DNA of 64,000 bases from Halisarca cf. caerulea. Taxonomy: Eukaryota > Porifera > Demospongiae > Chondrillida > Halisarcidae. The notes under the pieces were generated by a model. That model had not been told where the DNA came from, did not search any database, and saw only the letters and a list, made by a program, of their open reading frames with translations. Location: contig CAUJGJ010000453.1 in NCBI GenBank assembly GCA_963170055.1, positions 62,001-126,000 on the forward strand, read 5' to 3'. This document shows positions 39,408 through 53,002 of the stretch, one piece after another (position 1 is the stretch's first letter; the number at the start of each line of letters is the position of its first letter). Made by a program: the position numbers and the translations under genes.

Positions 39408-39821
39408 ATGAAGTTTCTTAACTACTGTGGGCGTATTTGTGTAATGTTGGATATGCTGGTGCTAATACCAATATTTGGCACTAGCACCACGCACATTCCC
39501 AGTGGACACACGAAGTTTCTTAACTACTGTGGGAGTATTTGTGTAGTGTTGGATATGCTGGTGCTAATACAAATATTAGGCACTAGCACCACGCACATTC
39601 CCAGTGGACACACGAAGTTTCTTAACTACTGTGGGAGTATTTGTGTAGTGTTGGATATGCTGGTGCTAATACAAATATTTGGCACTAGCACCACGCACAT
39701 TCCCAGTGGACACACGAAGTTTCTTAACTACTGTGGGAGTATTTGTGTAGTGTTGGATATGCTGGTGCTAATACCAATATTTGGCACTAGCACCACGCAC
39801 ATTCCCAGTGGACACACATGA
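39408..39821 (+). other. Fused reading frame across 102-bp monomers (not a supported gene)
   Basis: An open frame of 137 codons starts at the ATG of a CTCATGAAG junction and runs through three 102-bp monomers as a 34-residue repeat. It stops at the TGA of the next ordinary ACACATGACC junction. Loss of AT turns ACA-TGA into ACG-AAG, which removes the stop. The product would be hydrophobic (DMLVLIPIFGTSTTHIPSGH type). I see no promoter, no codon signature and no conservation beyond that of the DNA repeat. I record it because near-identical frames recur at three other places, not as a gene. Confidence 0.6.
39410..39511. repeat. Exemplar short monomer, 102 bp (loss of AT at its 3' junction)
   Basis: The junction that normally reads ACACACATGAAG reads ACACACGAAG here, so the unit is 102 bp. 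The monomer that follows usually carries GGGAGT instead of GGGCGT. I count about 44 such junctions, the first near 30,570 and the last near 63,877, and none to the left. Because 102 is a multiple of three, successive short monomers stay in one reading frame. Confidence 0.9.
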
Positions 39822-40752
39822 CCTTTCTGAAGTGCTGTGGGCGTATTTGTGTAGTGTTGGATATGCTGGTGCTAATACCAATATTTGGCACTAGCACCAC
39901 GCACATTCCCAGAGGAAACACATGAAGTTTGTTAACTACTGTGGGCGTATTTGTGTAATGTTGGATATGCTGGTGCTAATACCAATATTTGGCACTAGCA
40001 CCACGCACATTCCCAGTGGACACACATGCCTTTTCTGAAGTGCTGTGGGCGTATTTGTGTAGTGTTGTATATGCTGGTGCTAATACCAATATTTGGCACT
40101 AGCACCACGCACATTCCCAGTGGACACACATGACCTTTCTGAAGTGCTGTGGTCGTATTTGTGTAGTGTTGGATATGCTGGTGCTAATACCAATATTTGG
40201 CACTAGCACCACGCACATTCCCAGTGGACACACATGATCTTTCTGAAGTGCTGTGGACGTATTTGTGTAGAGTTGGATATGCTGGTGCTAATACCAATAT
40301 TTGGCACTAGCACCACGCACATTCCCAGTGGACACACATGACCTTTCTGAAGTGCTGTGGGCGTATTTGTGTAGTGTTGGATATGCTGGTGCTAATACCA
40401 ATATTTGGCACTAGCACCACGCACATTCCCAGTGGACACACATGAAGTTTGTTAACTACTGTGGGCGTATTTGTGTAATGTTGGATATGCTGGTGCTAAT
40501 ACCAATATTTGGCACTAACACCACGCACATTCCCAGTGGACACACATGCCTATTCTGAAGTGCTGTGGGCGTATTTGTGTAGTGTTGTATATGCTGGTGC
40601 TAATACCAATATTTGGCACTAGCACCACGCACATTCCCATTGGACACACATGAAGTTTCTTAACTACTGTGGGCGTATTTGTGTAATGTTGGATATGCTG
40701 GTTCTAATACCAATATTTGGCACTAGCACCACGCACATTCCCAGTGGACACA

Positions 40753-43700
40753 CATGACCTTTCTGAAGTGCTGTGGGCGTATTTGTGTAGTGTTGGATAT
40801 GCTGGTGCTAATACCAATATTTGGCACTAGCACCACGCACATTCCTAGTGGACACACATGACTTTTCTGAAGTGCTGTGGGCGTATTTGTGTAGTGTTGT
40901 ATATGCTGGTGCTAATACCAATATTTGGCACTAGCACCACGCACATTCCCAGTGGACACACATGAAGTTTCTAAACTACTGTGGGCGTATTTGTGTAATG
41001 TTGGATATTCTGGTGCTAATACCAATATTTGGCACTAGCACCACGCACATTCCCAGTGGACACACATGAAGTTTCTTAACTACTGTGGGCGTATTTGTGT
41101 AATGTTGGATATGCTGGTGCTAATACCAATATTTGGCACTAGCACCACGCACAATCCCAGTTGACACACATGACCTTTCTGAAGTGCTGTGGGCGTATTT
41201 GTGTAGTGTTGGATATGCTGGTGCTAATACCAATATTTGGCACTAGCACCACGCACATTCCCAGTGGACACACATGACCTTTCTGAAGTGCTGTGGGCGT
41301 ATTTGTGTAGTGTTGGATATGCTGGTGCTAATACCAATATTTGGCACTAGCACCACGCACATTCCCAGTGGACACACATGAAGTTTGTTAACTACTGTGG
41401 GCGTATTTGTGTAGAGTTGGATATTCTGGTGCTAATACCAATATTTGGCACTAGCACCACGCACATTCCCAGTGGACACACATGAAGTTTCTTAACTACT
41501 GTGGGCGTATTTGTGTAATGTTACATATGCTGGTGCTAATACCAATATTTGGCACTAGCACCACGCACATTCCCAGTGGACACACATGACCTTTCTGAAG
41601 TGCTATGGGCGTATTTGTGTAGTGTTGGATATGCTGGTGCTAATACCAATATTTGGCACTAGCACCACGCACATTCCCAGTGGACACACATGAAGTTTCT
41701 TAACTACAGTGGGCGTATTTGTGTAATGTTTGATATGCTGGTGCTAATGCGAATATTTGGCACTAGCGCCACGCACATTAGCAGTGGACACTCAGGAAGT
41801 TTCTTAACTGCTGTGGGCGTATTTGTGTAATGTTGGATATGCTGGTGCTAATACCAATATTTGGTACTAGCACCACGCACATTCCCAGTGGACACACGAA
41901 GTTTCTTAACTACTGTGGGAGTATTTGTGTAGTGTTGGATATGCTGGTGCTAATACCAATATTTGGCACTAGCACCACGCACATTCCCAGTGGACACACA
42001 TGAAGTTTCTGAAGTGCTGTGGGCGTATTTGTGTAGTGTTGGATATGCTGCTGCTAATACCAATATTTGGCACTAGCACCACGCACATTCCCAGTGGACA
42101 CACATGAAGTTTGTTAACTACTGTGGGCGTATTTGTGTAATGTTGGATATGCTGGTGCTAATACCAATATTTGGCACTAGCACCACGCACATTCCCAGTG
42201 GACACACATGCCTTTTCTGAAGTGCTGTGGGCGTATTTGTGTAGTGTTGGATATGCTGGTGCTAATACCAATATTTGGCACTAGCACCACGCACATTCCC
42301 AGTGGACACACATGAAGTTTCTTAACTACTGTGGGCGTATTTGTGTAATGTTTGATATGCTGGTGCTAATGCGAATATTTGGCACTAGCACCACGCACAT
42401 TAGCAGTGGACACTCATGAAGTTTCTTAACTACTGTGGGCGTATTTGTGTAATGTTGGATATGCTGGTGCTAATACCAATATTTGGCACTAGCACCACGC
42501 ACATTCCCAGTGGACACACATGAAGTTTCTTAACTACTGTGGGAGTATTTGTGTAGTGTTGGATATGCTGGTGCTAATACCAATATTTGGCACTAGCACC
42601 ACGCACATTCCCAGTGGACACACAAGACCTTTCTGAAGTGTTGTGGGCGTATTTGTGTAGTGTTGGATATGCTGGTGCTAATACCAATATTTGGCACTAG
42701 CACCACGCACATTCCCAGTGGACACACGAAGTTTCTTAACTACTGTGGGAGTATTTGTGTAGTGTTGGATATGCTGGTGCTAATACCAATATTTGGCACT
42801 AGCACCACGCACATTCCCAGTAAACACACATGACCTTTCTGAAGTGCTTTGGGCGTATTTGTGTAGTGTTGGATATGCTGATGCTAATACCAATATTTGG
42901 CACTAGCACCACGCACATTCCCAGTGGACACACATGACCTTTCTGAAGTGCTGTGGGCGTATTTGTGTAGTGTTGGATATGCTAGTGCTAATACCAATAT
43001 TTGGCACTAGCACCACGCACATTCCCAGTGGACACACATGAAGTTTGTTAACTACTGTGGGCGTATTTGTGTAATGTTGGATATGCTGGTGCTAATACCA
43101 ATATTTGGCACTAACACCACGCACATTCCCAGTGGACACACATGCCTATTCTGAAGTGCTGTGGGCGTATTTGTGTAGTGTTGTATATGCTGGTGCTAAT
43201 ACCAATATTTGGCACTAGCACCACGCACATTCCCATTGGACACACATGAAGTTTCTTAACTACTGTGGGCGTATTTGTGTAATGTTGGATATGCTGGTTC
43301 TAATACCAATATTTGGCACTAGCACCACGCACATTCCCAGTGGACACACATGAAGTTTCTTGACTACTGTGGGCGTATTTGTGTAATGTTATATATGCTG
43401 GTGCTAATGCGAATATTTGGCACTAGCACCACGCACATTAGCAGTGGACACTCATGAAGTTTCTTAACTACTGTGGGCGTATTTGTGTAATGTTGGATAT
43501 GCTGGTGCTAATACCAATATTTGGCACTAGAACCACGCACATTCCCAGTGGACACACGAAGTTTCTTAACTACTGTGGGAGTATTTGTGTAGTGTTGGAT
43601 ATGCTGGTGCTAATACAAATATTAGGCACTAGCACCACGCACATTCCCAGTGGACACACGAAGTTTCTTAACTACTGTGGGAGTATTTGTGTAGTGTTGG

Positions 43701-44798
43701 ATATGCTGGTGCTAATACAAATATTTGGCACTAGCACCACGCACATTCCCAGTGGACACACGAAGTTTCTTAACTACTGTGGGAGTATTTGTGTAGTGTT
43801 GGATATGCTGGTGCTAATACCAATATTTGGCACTAGCACCACGCACATTCCCAGTGGACACACATGACCTTTCTGAAGTGCTGTGGGCGTATTTGTGTAG
43901 TGTTGGATATGCTGGTGCTAATACCAATATTTGGCACTAGCACCACGCACATTCCCAGTGGAAACACATGAAGTTTGTTAACTACTGTGGGCGTATTTGT
44001 GTAATGTTGGATATGCTGGTGCTAATACCAATATTTGGCACTAGCACCACGCACATTCCCAGTGGACACACATGCCTTTTCTGAAGTGCTGTGGGCGTAT
44101 TTGTGTAGTGTTGTATATGCTGGTGCTAATACCAATATTTGGCACTAGCACCACGCACATTCCCAGTGGACACACATGACCTTTCTGAAGTGCTGTGGTC
44201 GTATTTGTGTAGTGTTGGATATGCTGGTGCTAATACCAATATTTGGCACTAGCACCACGCACATTCCCAGTGGACACACATGATCTTTCTGAAGTGCTGT
44301 GGACGTATTTGTGTAGAGTTGGATATGCTGGTGCTAATACCAATATTTGGCACTAGCACCACGCACATTCCCAGTGGACACACATGACCTTTCTGAAGTG
44401 CTGTGGGCGTATTTGTGTAGTGTTGGATATGCTGGTGCTAATACCAATATTTGGCACTAGCACCACGCACATTCCCAGTGGACACACATGAAGTTTGTTA
44501 ACTACTGTGGGCGTATTTGTGTAATGTTGGATATGCTGGTGCTAATACCAATATTTGGCACTAACACCACGCACATTCCCAGTGGACACACATGCCTATT
44601 CTGAAGTGCTGTGGGCGTATTTGTGTAGTGTTGTATATGCTGGTGCTAATACCAATATTTGGCACTAGCACCACGCACATTCCCATTGGACACACATGAA
44701 GTTTCTTAACTACTGTGGGCGTATTTGTGTAATGTTGGATATGCTGGTTCTAATACCAATATTTGGCACTAGCACCACGCACATTCCCAGTGGACACA
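40753..44798. repeat. 4,046-bp 39-mer duplication, copy 2
   Basis: The same 39 monomers follow in the same order (ATGCGAAT at 41,747, 42,369, 43,407). I noticed only a few substitutions: CTACAGTGGG near 41,704, GCTAGTGC near 42,982, CTAGAACC near 43,528 and CAGTGGAAAC near 43,957. It is among the longest near-identical tandem copies of the window. Confidence 0.9.
43454..43867 (+). other. Fused 137-codon frame, second copy (not a supported gene)
   Basis: This is the copy of 39,408-39,821 carried by the 4,046-bp duplication. It differs by one residue (Arg for Ser in the first GTST) because of the CTAGAACC change. The frame survives only because the DNA was copied recently. Confidence 0.6.
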
Positions 44799-45938
44799 CA
44801 TGAAGTTTCTTGACTACTGTGGGCGTATTTGTGTAATGTTATATATGCTGGTGCTAATGCGAATATTTGGCACTAGCACCACGCACATTAGCAGTGGACA
44901 CTCATGAAGTTTCTTAACTACTGTGGGCGTATTTGTGTAATGTTGGATATGCTGGTGCTAATACCAATATTTGGCACTAGCACCACGCACATTCCCAGTG
45001 GACACACGAAGTTTCTTAACTACTGTGGGAGTATTTGTGTAGTGTTGGATATGCTGGTGCTAATACAAATATTAGGCACTAGCACCACGCACATTCCCAG
45101 TGGACACACGAAGTTTCTTAACTACTGTGGGAGTATTTGTGTAGTGTTGGATATGCTGGTGCTAATACAAATATTTGGCACTAGCACCACGCACATTCCC
45201 AGTGGACACACGAAGTTTCTTAACTACTGTGGGAGTATTTGTGTAGTGTTGGATATGCTGGTGCTAATACCAATATTTGGCACTAGCACCACGCACATTC
45301 CCAGTGGACACACATGACCTTTCTGAAGTGCTGTGGGCGTATTTGTGTAGTGTTGGATATGCTGGTGCTAATACCAATATTTGGCACTAGCACCACGCAC
45401 ATTCCCAGTGGAAACACATGAAGTTTGTTAACTACTGTGGGCGTATTTGTGTAATGTTGGATATGCTGGTGCTAATACCAATATTTGGCACTAGCACCAC
45501 GCACATTCCCAGTGGACACACATGCCTTTTCTGAAGTGCTGTGGGCGTATTTGTGTAGTGTTGTATATGCTGGTGCTAATACCAATATTTGGCACTAGCA
45601 CCACGCACATTCCCAGTGGACACACATGACCTTTCTGAAGTGCTGTGGTCGTATTTGTGTAGTGTTGGATATGCTGGTGCTAATACCAATATTTGGCACT
45701 AGCACCACGCACATTCCCAGTGGACACACATGATCTTTCTGAAGTGCTGTGGACGTATTTGTGTAGAGTTGGATATGCTGGTGCTAATACCAATATTTGG
45801 CACTAGCACCACGCACATTCCCAGTGGACACACATGACCTTTCTGAAGTGCTGTGGGCGTATTTGTGTAGTGTTGGATATGCTGGTGCTAATACCAATAT
45901 TTGGCACTAGCACCACGCACATTCCCAGTGGACACACA
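44799..45938. repeat. Partial 1,450-bp 14-mer repeat of 43,349-44,488
   Basis: TTGACTACTG (44,810), ATGCGAAT (44,857), three 102-bp monomers, GCCTTTTC, GGTCG and GATCTTTC with GTAGAG repeat the preceding copy at an offset of 1,450 bp (11 x 104 + 3 x 102). Homology stops at about 45,940, where GACATTTCTG replaces AAGTTTGTTAAC. Confidence 0.85.
44904..45317 (+). other. Fused 137-codon frame, third copy (not a supported gene)
   Basis: It lies in the partial 1,450-bp repeat and has the same translated product as the frame at 39,408. It is bounded by the same CTCATGAAG start and ACACATGACC stop junctions. Confidence 0.6.
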
Positions 45939-45940
45939 TG

Positions 45941-47707
45941 ACATTTCTGAAGTGCTGTGGGCGTATTTGTGTAGTGTTAGATATGCTGGTGCTAATACCA
46001 ATATTTGGCACTAGCACCACGCACATTCCCAGTGGACACACATGACCTTTCTGAAGTGCTGTGGGCGTATTTGTGTAGTGTTGGATATGCTGGTGCTAAT
46101 ACCAATATTTGGCACTAGCACAACGCACATTCCCAGTAGACACACATGAAGTTTCTGAAGTGCTGTGGGCGTATTTGTGTAGTGTTGGATATGCTGGTGC
46201 TAATACCAATATTTGGCACTAGCACCACGCACATTCCCAGTGGACACACATGAAGTTTCTTAACTACTGTGGGCGTATTTGTGTAATGTTTGATATGCTG
46301 GTGCTAATGGGAATATTTGGCACTAGCACCACGCACATTAGCAGTGGACACTCATGAAGTATTCTTAACTACTGTGGGCGTATTTGTATAATGTTGGGTA
46401 TGCTGGTGCTAATACCAATATTTGGCACTAGCACCACGCACATTCCCAGTGGACACACGAAGTTTCTTAACTACTGTGGGAGTATTTGTGTAGTGTTGGA
46501 TATGCTGGTGCTAATACCAATATTTGGCACTAGCACCACGCACATTCCCGGTGGACACACATGACCTTTCCGAAGTGCTGTGGGCGTATTTGTGTAGTGT
46601 TGGATATGCTGGTGCTAATACCAATATTTGGCACTAGCACCACGCACATTCCCAGTGGACACACATGAAGTTTGTTAACTACTGTGGGCGTATTTGTGTA
46701 ATGTTGGATATGCTGGTGCTAATACCAATATTTGGCACTAGCACCACGCACATTCCCAGTGGACACACATGCCTTTTCTGAAGTGCTGTGGGCGTATTTG
46801 TGTAGTGTTGTATATGCTGGTGCTAATACCAATATTTGGCACTAGCACCACGCACATTCCCAGTGGACACACATGACCTTTCTGAAGTGCTGTGGTCGTA
46901 TTTGTGTAGTGTTGGATATGCTGGTGCTAATACCAATATTTGGCACTAGCACCACGCACATTCCCAGTGGACACACATGATCTTTCTGAAGTGCTGTGGA
47001 CGTATTTGTGTAGAGTTGGATATGCTGGTGCTAATACCAATATTTGGCACTAGCACCACGCACATTCCCAGTGGACACACATGACCTTTCTGAAGTGCTG
47101 TGGGCGTATTTGTGTAGTGTTGGATATGCTGGTGCTAATACCAATATTTGGCACTAGCACCACGCACATTCCCAGTGGAAACACATGAAGTTTGTTAACT
47201 ACTGTGGGCGTATTTGTGTAATGTTGGATATGCTGGTGCTAATACCAATATTTGGCACTAGCACCACGCACATTCCCAGTGGACACACATGCCTTTTCTG
47301 AAGTGCTGTGGGCGTATTTGTGTAGTGTTGTATATGCTGGTGCTAATACCAATATTTGGCACTAGCACCACGCACATTCCCAGTGGACACACATGACCTT
47401 TCTGAAGTGCTGTGGTCGTATTTGTGTAGTGTTGGATATGCTGGTGCTAATACCAATATTTGGCACTAGCACCACGCACATTCCCAGTGGACACACATGA
47501 TCTTTCTGAAGTGCTGTGGACGTATTTGTGTAGAGTTGGATATGCTGGTGCTAATACCAATATTTGGCACTAGCACCACGCACATTCCCAGTGGACACAC
47601 ATGACCTTTCTGAAGTGCTGTGGGCGTATTTGTGTAGTGTTGGATATGCTGGTGCTAATACCAATATTTGGCACTAGCACCACGCACATTCCCAGTGGAC
47701 ACACGAA
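45941..47707. repeat. 1,767-bp 17-mer higher-order repeat, copy 1
   Basis: It starts with GACATTTCTG and GTGTTAGATATG. An AATGGGAATATTTGG monomer, a 105-bp AAGTATTCTTAAC monomer (near 46,359), a 102-bp monomer, CATTCCCGGTGG with CTTTCCGAAG and two runs of the GCCTTTTC / GGTCG / GATCTTTC / B series follow. Fifteen 104-bp, one 102-bp and one 105-bp monomer add up to 1,767. Confidence 0.83.
46771..47290. repeat. 520-bp 5-mer module inside the 17-mer
   Basis: The order is GCCTTTTC with GTTGTATATG, B with GTGGTCG, GATCTTTC with GGACG and GTAGAG, plain B with a GAAACAC tail, then AAGTTTGTTAAC. The next module starts exactly 520 bp later at 47,291. The same doubled module recurs at 49,366 and 49,886, but is single in the unit that begins at 50,303. 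Confidence 0.85.
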
Positions 47708-48535
47708 GTTTCTTAACTACTGTGGGAGTATTTGTGTAGTGTTGGATATGCTGGTGCTAATACAAATATTTGGCACTAGCACCACGCACATTCCCAGTGG
47801 ACACACGAAGTTTCTTAACTACTGTGGGAGTATTTGTGTAGTGTTGGATATGCTGGTGCTAATACCAATATTTGGCACTAGCACCACGCACATTCCCAGT
47901 GGACACACATGACCTTTCTGAAGTGCTGTGGGCGTATTTGTGTAGTGTTGGATATGCTGGTGCTAATACCAATATTTGGCACTAGCACCACGCACATTCC
48001 CAGTGGAAACACATGAAGTTTGTTAACTACTGTGGGCGTATTTGTGTAATGTTGGATATGCTGGTGCTAATACCAATATTTGGCACTAGCACCACGCACA
48101 TTCCCAGTGGACACACATGCCTTTTCTGAAGTGCTGTGGGCGTATTTGTGTAGTGTTGTATATGCTGGTGCTAATACCAATATTTGGCACTAGCACCACG
48201 CACATTCCCAGTGGACACACATGACCTTTCTGAAGTGCTGTGGTCGTATTTGTGTAGTGTTGGATATGCTGGTGCTAATACCAATATTTGGCACTAGCAC
48301 CACGCACATTCCCAGTGGACACACATGATCTTTCTGAAGTGCTGTGGACGTATTTGTGTAGAGTTGGATATGCTGGTGCTAATACCAATATTTGGCACTA
48401 GCACCACGCACATTCCCAGTGGACACACATGACCTTTCTGAAGTGCTGTGGGCGTATTTGTGTAGTGTTGGATATGCTGGTGCTAATACCAATATTTGGC
48501 ACTAGCACCACGCACATTCCCAGTGGACACACATG
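47708..48535. repeat. 828-bp 8-mer block between two 17-mers
   Basis: Six 104-bp and two 102-bp monomers, made of short GGGAGT monomers followed by another GCCTTTTC/GGTCG/GATCTTTC/B series. It makes the first interval between GACATTTCTG anchors 2,595 bp (1,767 + 828). Confidence 0.8.
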
Positions 48536-50302
48536 ACATTTCTGAAGTGCTGTGGGCGTATTTGTGTAGTGTTAGATATGCTGGTGCTAATACCAATATT
48601 TGGCACTAGCACCACGCACATTCCCAGTGGACACACATGACCTTTCTGAAGTGCTGTGGGCGTATTTGTGTAGTGTTGGATATGCTGGTGCTAATACCAA
48701 TATTTGGCACTAGCACAACGCACATTCCCAGTAGACACACATGAAGTTTCTGAAGTGCTGTGGGCGTATTTGTGTAGTGTTGGATATGCTGGTGCTAATA
48801 CCAATATTTGGCACTAGCACCACGCACATTCCCAGTGGACACACATGAAGTTTCTTAACTACTGTGGGCGTATTTGTGTAATGTTTGATATGCTGGTGCT
48901 AATGGGAATATTTGGCACTAGCACCACGCACATTAGCAGTGGACACTCATGAAGTATTCTTAACTACTGTGGGCGTATTTGTATAATGTTGGGTATGCTG
49001 GTGCTAATACCAATATTTGGCACTAGCACCACGCACATTCCCAGTGGACACACGAAGTTTCTTAACTACTGTGGGAGTATTTGTGTAGTGTTGGATATGC
49101 TGGTGCTAATACCAATATTTGGCACTAGCACCACGCACATTCCCGGTGGACACACATGACCTTTCCGAAGTGCTGTGGGCGTATTTGTGTAGTGTTGGAT
49201 ATGCTGGTGCTAATACCAATATTTGGCACTAGCACCACGCACATTCCCAGTGGACACACATGAAGTTTGTTAACTACTGTGGGCGTATTTGTGTAATGTT
49301 GGATATGCTGGTGCTAATACCAATATTTGGCACTAGCACCACGCACATTCCCAGTGGACACACATGCCTTTTCTGAAGTGCTGTGGGCGTATTTGTGTAG
49401 TGTTGTATATGCTGGTGCTAATACCAATATTTGGCACTAGCACCACGCACATTCCCAGTGGACACACATGACCTTTCTGAAGTGCTGTGGTCGTATTTGT
49501 GTAGTGTTGGATATGCTGGTGCTAATACCAATATTTGGCACTAGCACCACGCACATTCCCAGTGGACACACATGATCTTTCTGAAGTGCTGTGGACGTAT
49601 TTGTGTAGAGTTGGATATGCTGGTGCTAATACCAATATTTGGCACTAGCACCACGCACATTCCCAGTGGACACACATGACCTTTCTGAAGTGCTGTGGGC
49701 GTATTTGTGTAGTGTTGGATATGCTGGTGCTAATACCAATATTTGGCACTAGCACCACGCACATTCCCAGTGGAAACACATGAAGTTTGTTAACTACTGT
49801 GGGCGTATTTGTGTAATGTTGGATATGCTGGTGCTAATACCAATATTTGGCACTAGCACCACGCACATTCCCAGTGGACACACATGCCTTTTCTGAAGTG
49901 CTGTGGGCGTATTTGTGTAGTGTTGTATATGCTGGTGCTAATACCAATATTTGGCACTAGCACCACGCACATTCCCAGTGGACACACATGACCTTTCTGA
50001 AGTGCTGTGGTCGTATTTGTGTAGTGTTGGATATGCTGGTGCTAATACCAATATTTGGCACTAGCACCACGCACATTCCCAGTGGACACACATGATCTTT
50101 CTGAAGTGCTGTGGACGTATTTGTGTAGAGTTGGATATGCTGGTGCTAATACCAATATTTGGCACTAGCACCACGCACATTCCCAGTGGACACACATGAC
50201 CTTTCTGAAGTGCTGTGGGCGTATTTGTGTAGTGTTGGATATGCTGGTGCTAATACCAATATTTGGCACTAGCACCACGCACATTCCCAGTGGACACACA
50301 TG
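48536..50302. repeat. 1,767-bp 17-mer higher-order repeat, copy 2
   Basis: It repeats 45,941-47,707 marker for marker, including GTGTTAGATATG, AATGGGAAT (48,901), GTATAATGTTGGG, CATTCCCGGTGG with CTTTCCGAAG, and the doubled 520-bp module. I saw no difference in the parts compared. Confidence 0.87.
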
Positions 50303-51549
50303 ACATTTCTGAAGTGCTGTGGGCGTATTTGTGTAGTGTTAGATATGCTGGTGCTAATACCAATATTTGGCACTAGCACCACGCACATTCCCAGTGGACA
50401 CACATGACCTTTCTGAAGTGCTGTGGGCGTATTTGTGTAGTGTTGGATATGCTGGTGCTAATACCAATATTTGGCACTAGCACAACGCACATTCCCAGTA
50501 GACACACATGAAGTTTCTGAAGTGCTGTGGGCGTATTTGTGTAGTGTTGGATATGCTGGTGCTAATACCAATATTTGGCACTAGCACCACGCACATTCCC
50601 AGTGGACACACATGAAGTTTCTTAACTACTGTGGGCGTATTTGTGTAATGTTTGATATGCTGGTGCTAATGGGAATATTTGGCACTAGCACCACGCACAT
50701 TAGCAGTGGACACTCATGAAGTATTCTTAACTACTGTGGGCGTATTTGTATAATGTTGGGTATGCTGGTGCTAATACCAATATTTGGCACTAGCACCACG
50801 CACATTCCCAGTGGACACACGAAGTTTCTTAACTACTGTGGGAGTATTTGTGTAGTGTTGGATATGCTGGTGCTAATACCAATATTTGGCACTAGCACCA
50901 CGCACATTCCCGGTGGACACACATGACCTTTCCGAAGTGCTGTGGGCGTATTTGTGTAGTGTTGGATATGCTGGTGCTAATACCAATATTTGGCACTAGC
51001 ACCACGCACATTCCCAGTGGACACACATGAAGTTTGTTAACTACTGTGGGCGTATTTGTGTAATGTTGGATATGCTGGTGCTAATACCAATATTTGGCAC
51101 TAGCACCACGCACATTCCCAGTGGACACACATGCCTTTTCTGAAGTGCTGTGGGCGTATTTGTGTAGTGTTGTATATGCTGGTGCTAATACCAATATTTG
51201 GCACTAGCAAAACGCACATTCCCAGTGGACACACATGACCTTTCTGAAGTGCTGTGGTCGTATTTGTGTAGTGTTGGATATGCTGGTGCTAATACCAATA
51301 TTTGGCACTAGCACCACGCACATTCCCAGTGGACACACATGATCTTTCTGAAGTGCTGTGGACGTATTTGTGTAGAGTTGGATATGCTGGTGCTAATACC
51401 AATATTTGGCACTAGCACCACGCACATTCCCAGTGGACACACATGACCTTTCTGAAGTGCTGTGGGCGTATTTGTGTAGTGTTGGATATGCTGGTGCTAA
51501 TACCAATATTTGGCACTAGCACCACGAACATTCCCAGTGGACACACATG
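50303..51549. repeat. 1,247-bp 12-mer, a 17-mer lacking one 520-bp module
   Basis: The same order as the 17-mer, but with only one GCCTTTTC series (at 51,133). 1,767 minus 520 is exactly 1,247. A GCAAAACGC change marks this copy near 51,209. Confidence 0.87.
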
Positions 51550-53002
51550 ACATTTCTGAAGTGCTGTGGGCGTATTTGTGTAGTGTTGGATATGCTGGTG
51601 CTAATACCAATATTTGGCACTAGCACCACGCACATTCCCAGTGGACCCACATAACCTTTCTGAAGTGCTGTGGGCGTATTTGTGTAGTGTTGGATATGCT
51701 GGTGCTAATACCAATATTTGGCACTAGCACAACGCACATTCCCAGTAGACACACATGAAGTTTCTGAAGTGCTGTGGGCGTATTTGTGTAGTGTTGGATA
51801 TGCTGGTGCTAATACCAATATTTGGCACTAGCACCACGCACATTCCCAGTGGACACACATGAAGTTTCTTAACTACTGTGGGCGTATTTGTGTAATGTTT
51901 GATATGCTGGTGCTAATGGGATTATTTGGCACTAGCACCACGCACATTAGCAGTGGACACTCATGAAGTATTCTTAACTACTGTGGGCGTATTTGTGTAA
52001 TGTTGGGTATGCTGGTGCTAATACCAATATTTGGCACTAGCACCACGCACATTCCCAGTGGACACACGAAGTTTCTTAACTACTGTGGGAGTATTTGTGT
52101 AGTGTTGGATATGCTGGTGCTAATACCAATATTTGGCACTAGCACCACGCACATTCCCGGTGGACACACATGACCTTTCTGAAGTGCTGTGGGCGTATTT
52201 GTGTAGTGTTGGATATGCTGGTGCTAATACCAATATTTGGCACTAGCACCACGCACATTCCCAGTGGACACACATGAAGTTTGTTAAATACTGTGGGCGT
52301 ATTTGTGTAATGTTGGATATGCTGGTGCTAATACCAATATTTGGCACTAGCACCACGCACATTCCCAGTGGACACACATGCCTTTTCTGAAGTGCTGTGG
52401 GCGTATTTGTGTAGTGTTGGATATGCTGGTGCTAATACCAATATTTGGCACTAGCACCACGCACATTCCCAGTGGACACACATGAAGTTTCTTAACTACT
52501 GTGGGCGTATTTGTGTAATGTTTGATATGCTTGTGCTAATGCGAATATTTGGCACTAGCACCACGCACATTAACAGTGGACACTCATGAAGTTTCTTAAC
52601 TACTGTGGGCGTATTTGTGTAATGTTGGATATGTTGGTGCTAATACCAATATTTGGCACTAGCACCACGCACATTCCCAGTGGACACACGAAGTTTCTTA
52701 ACTACTGTGGGAGTATTTGTGTAGTGTTGGATATGCTGGTGCTAATACCAATATTTGGCACTAGCACCACGCACATTCCCAGTGGACACACATGATCTTT
52801 CTGAAGTGCTGTGGACGTATTTGTGTAGAGTTGGATATGCTGGTGCTAATACCAATATTTGGCACTAGCACCACGCACATTCCCAGTGGACACACATGAC
52901 CTTTCTGAAGTGCTGTGGGCGTATTTGTGTAGTGTTGGATATGCTGGTGCTAATACCAATATTTGGCACTAGCACCACGAACATTCCCAGTGGACACACA
53001 TG
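51550..53002. repeat. 1,453-bp 14-mer higher-order repeat, copy 1
   Basis: It starts with GACATTTCTG after CCACGAACATTCCC. It contains GGACCCACAT, AATGGGATTATTTGG (51,915), the 105-bp AAGTATTC monomer, CATTCCCGGTGG with normal CTTTCTGAAG, CTTGTGCTAATGCG and CATTAACAGTGG. Eleven 104-bp, two 102-bp and one 105-bp monomer add up to 1,453. Confidence 0.86.

Larger units (their letters stand above)
36707..40752. repeat. 4,046-bp 39-mer duplication, copy 1
   Basis: Thirty-four 104-bp and five 102-bp monomers add up exactly to 4,046. Anchors CATTCCTAG (36,795), ATGCGAAT (37,701, 38,323, 39,361), CAGTAAACAC (near 38,773) and TTGACTACTG recur 4,046 bp later. The breakpoint lies within about 25 bp of the stated ends. 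Confidence 0.9.

Noticed and set aside
36707..44798. Treating the 4,046-bp duplication as certain biology
   Set aside because: A few point differences argue for two real copies, but assembly expansion or collapse in such arrays is common and cannot be excluded from the sequence alone.
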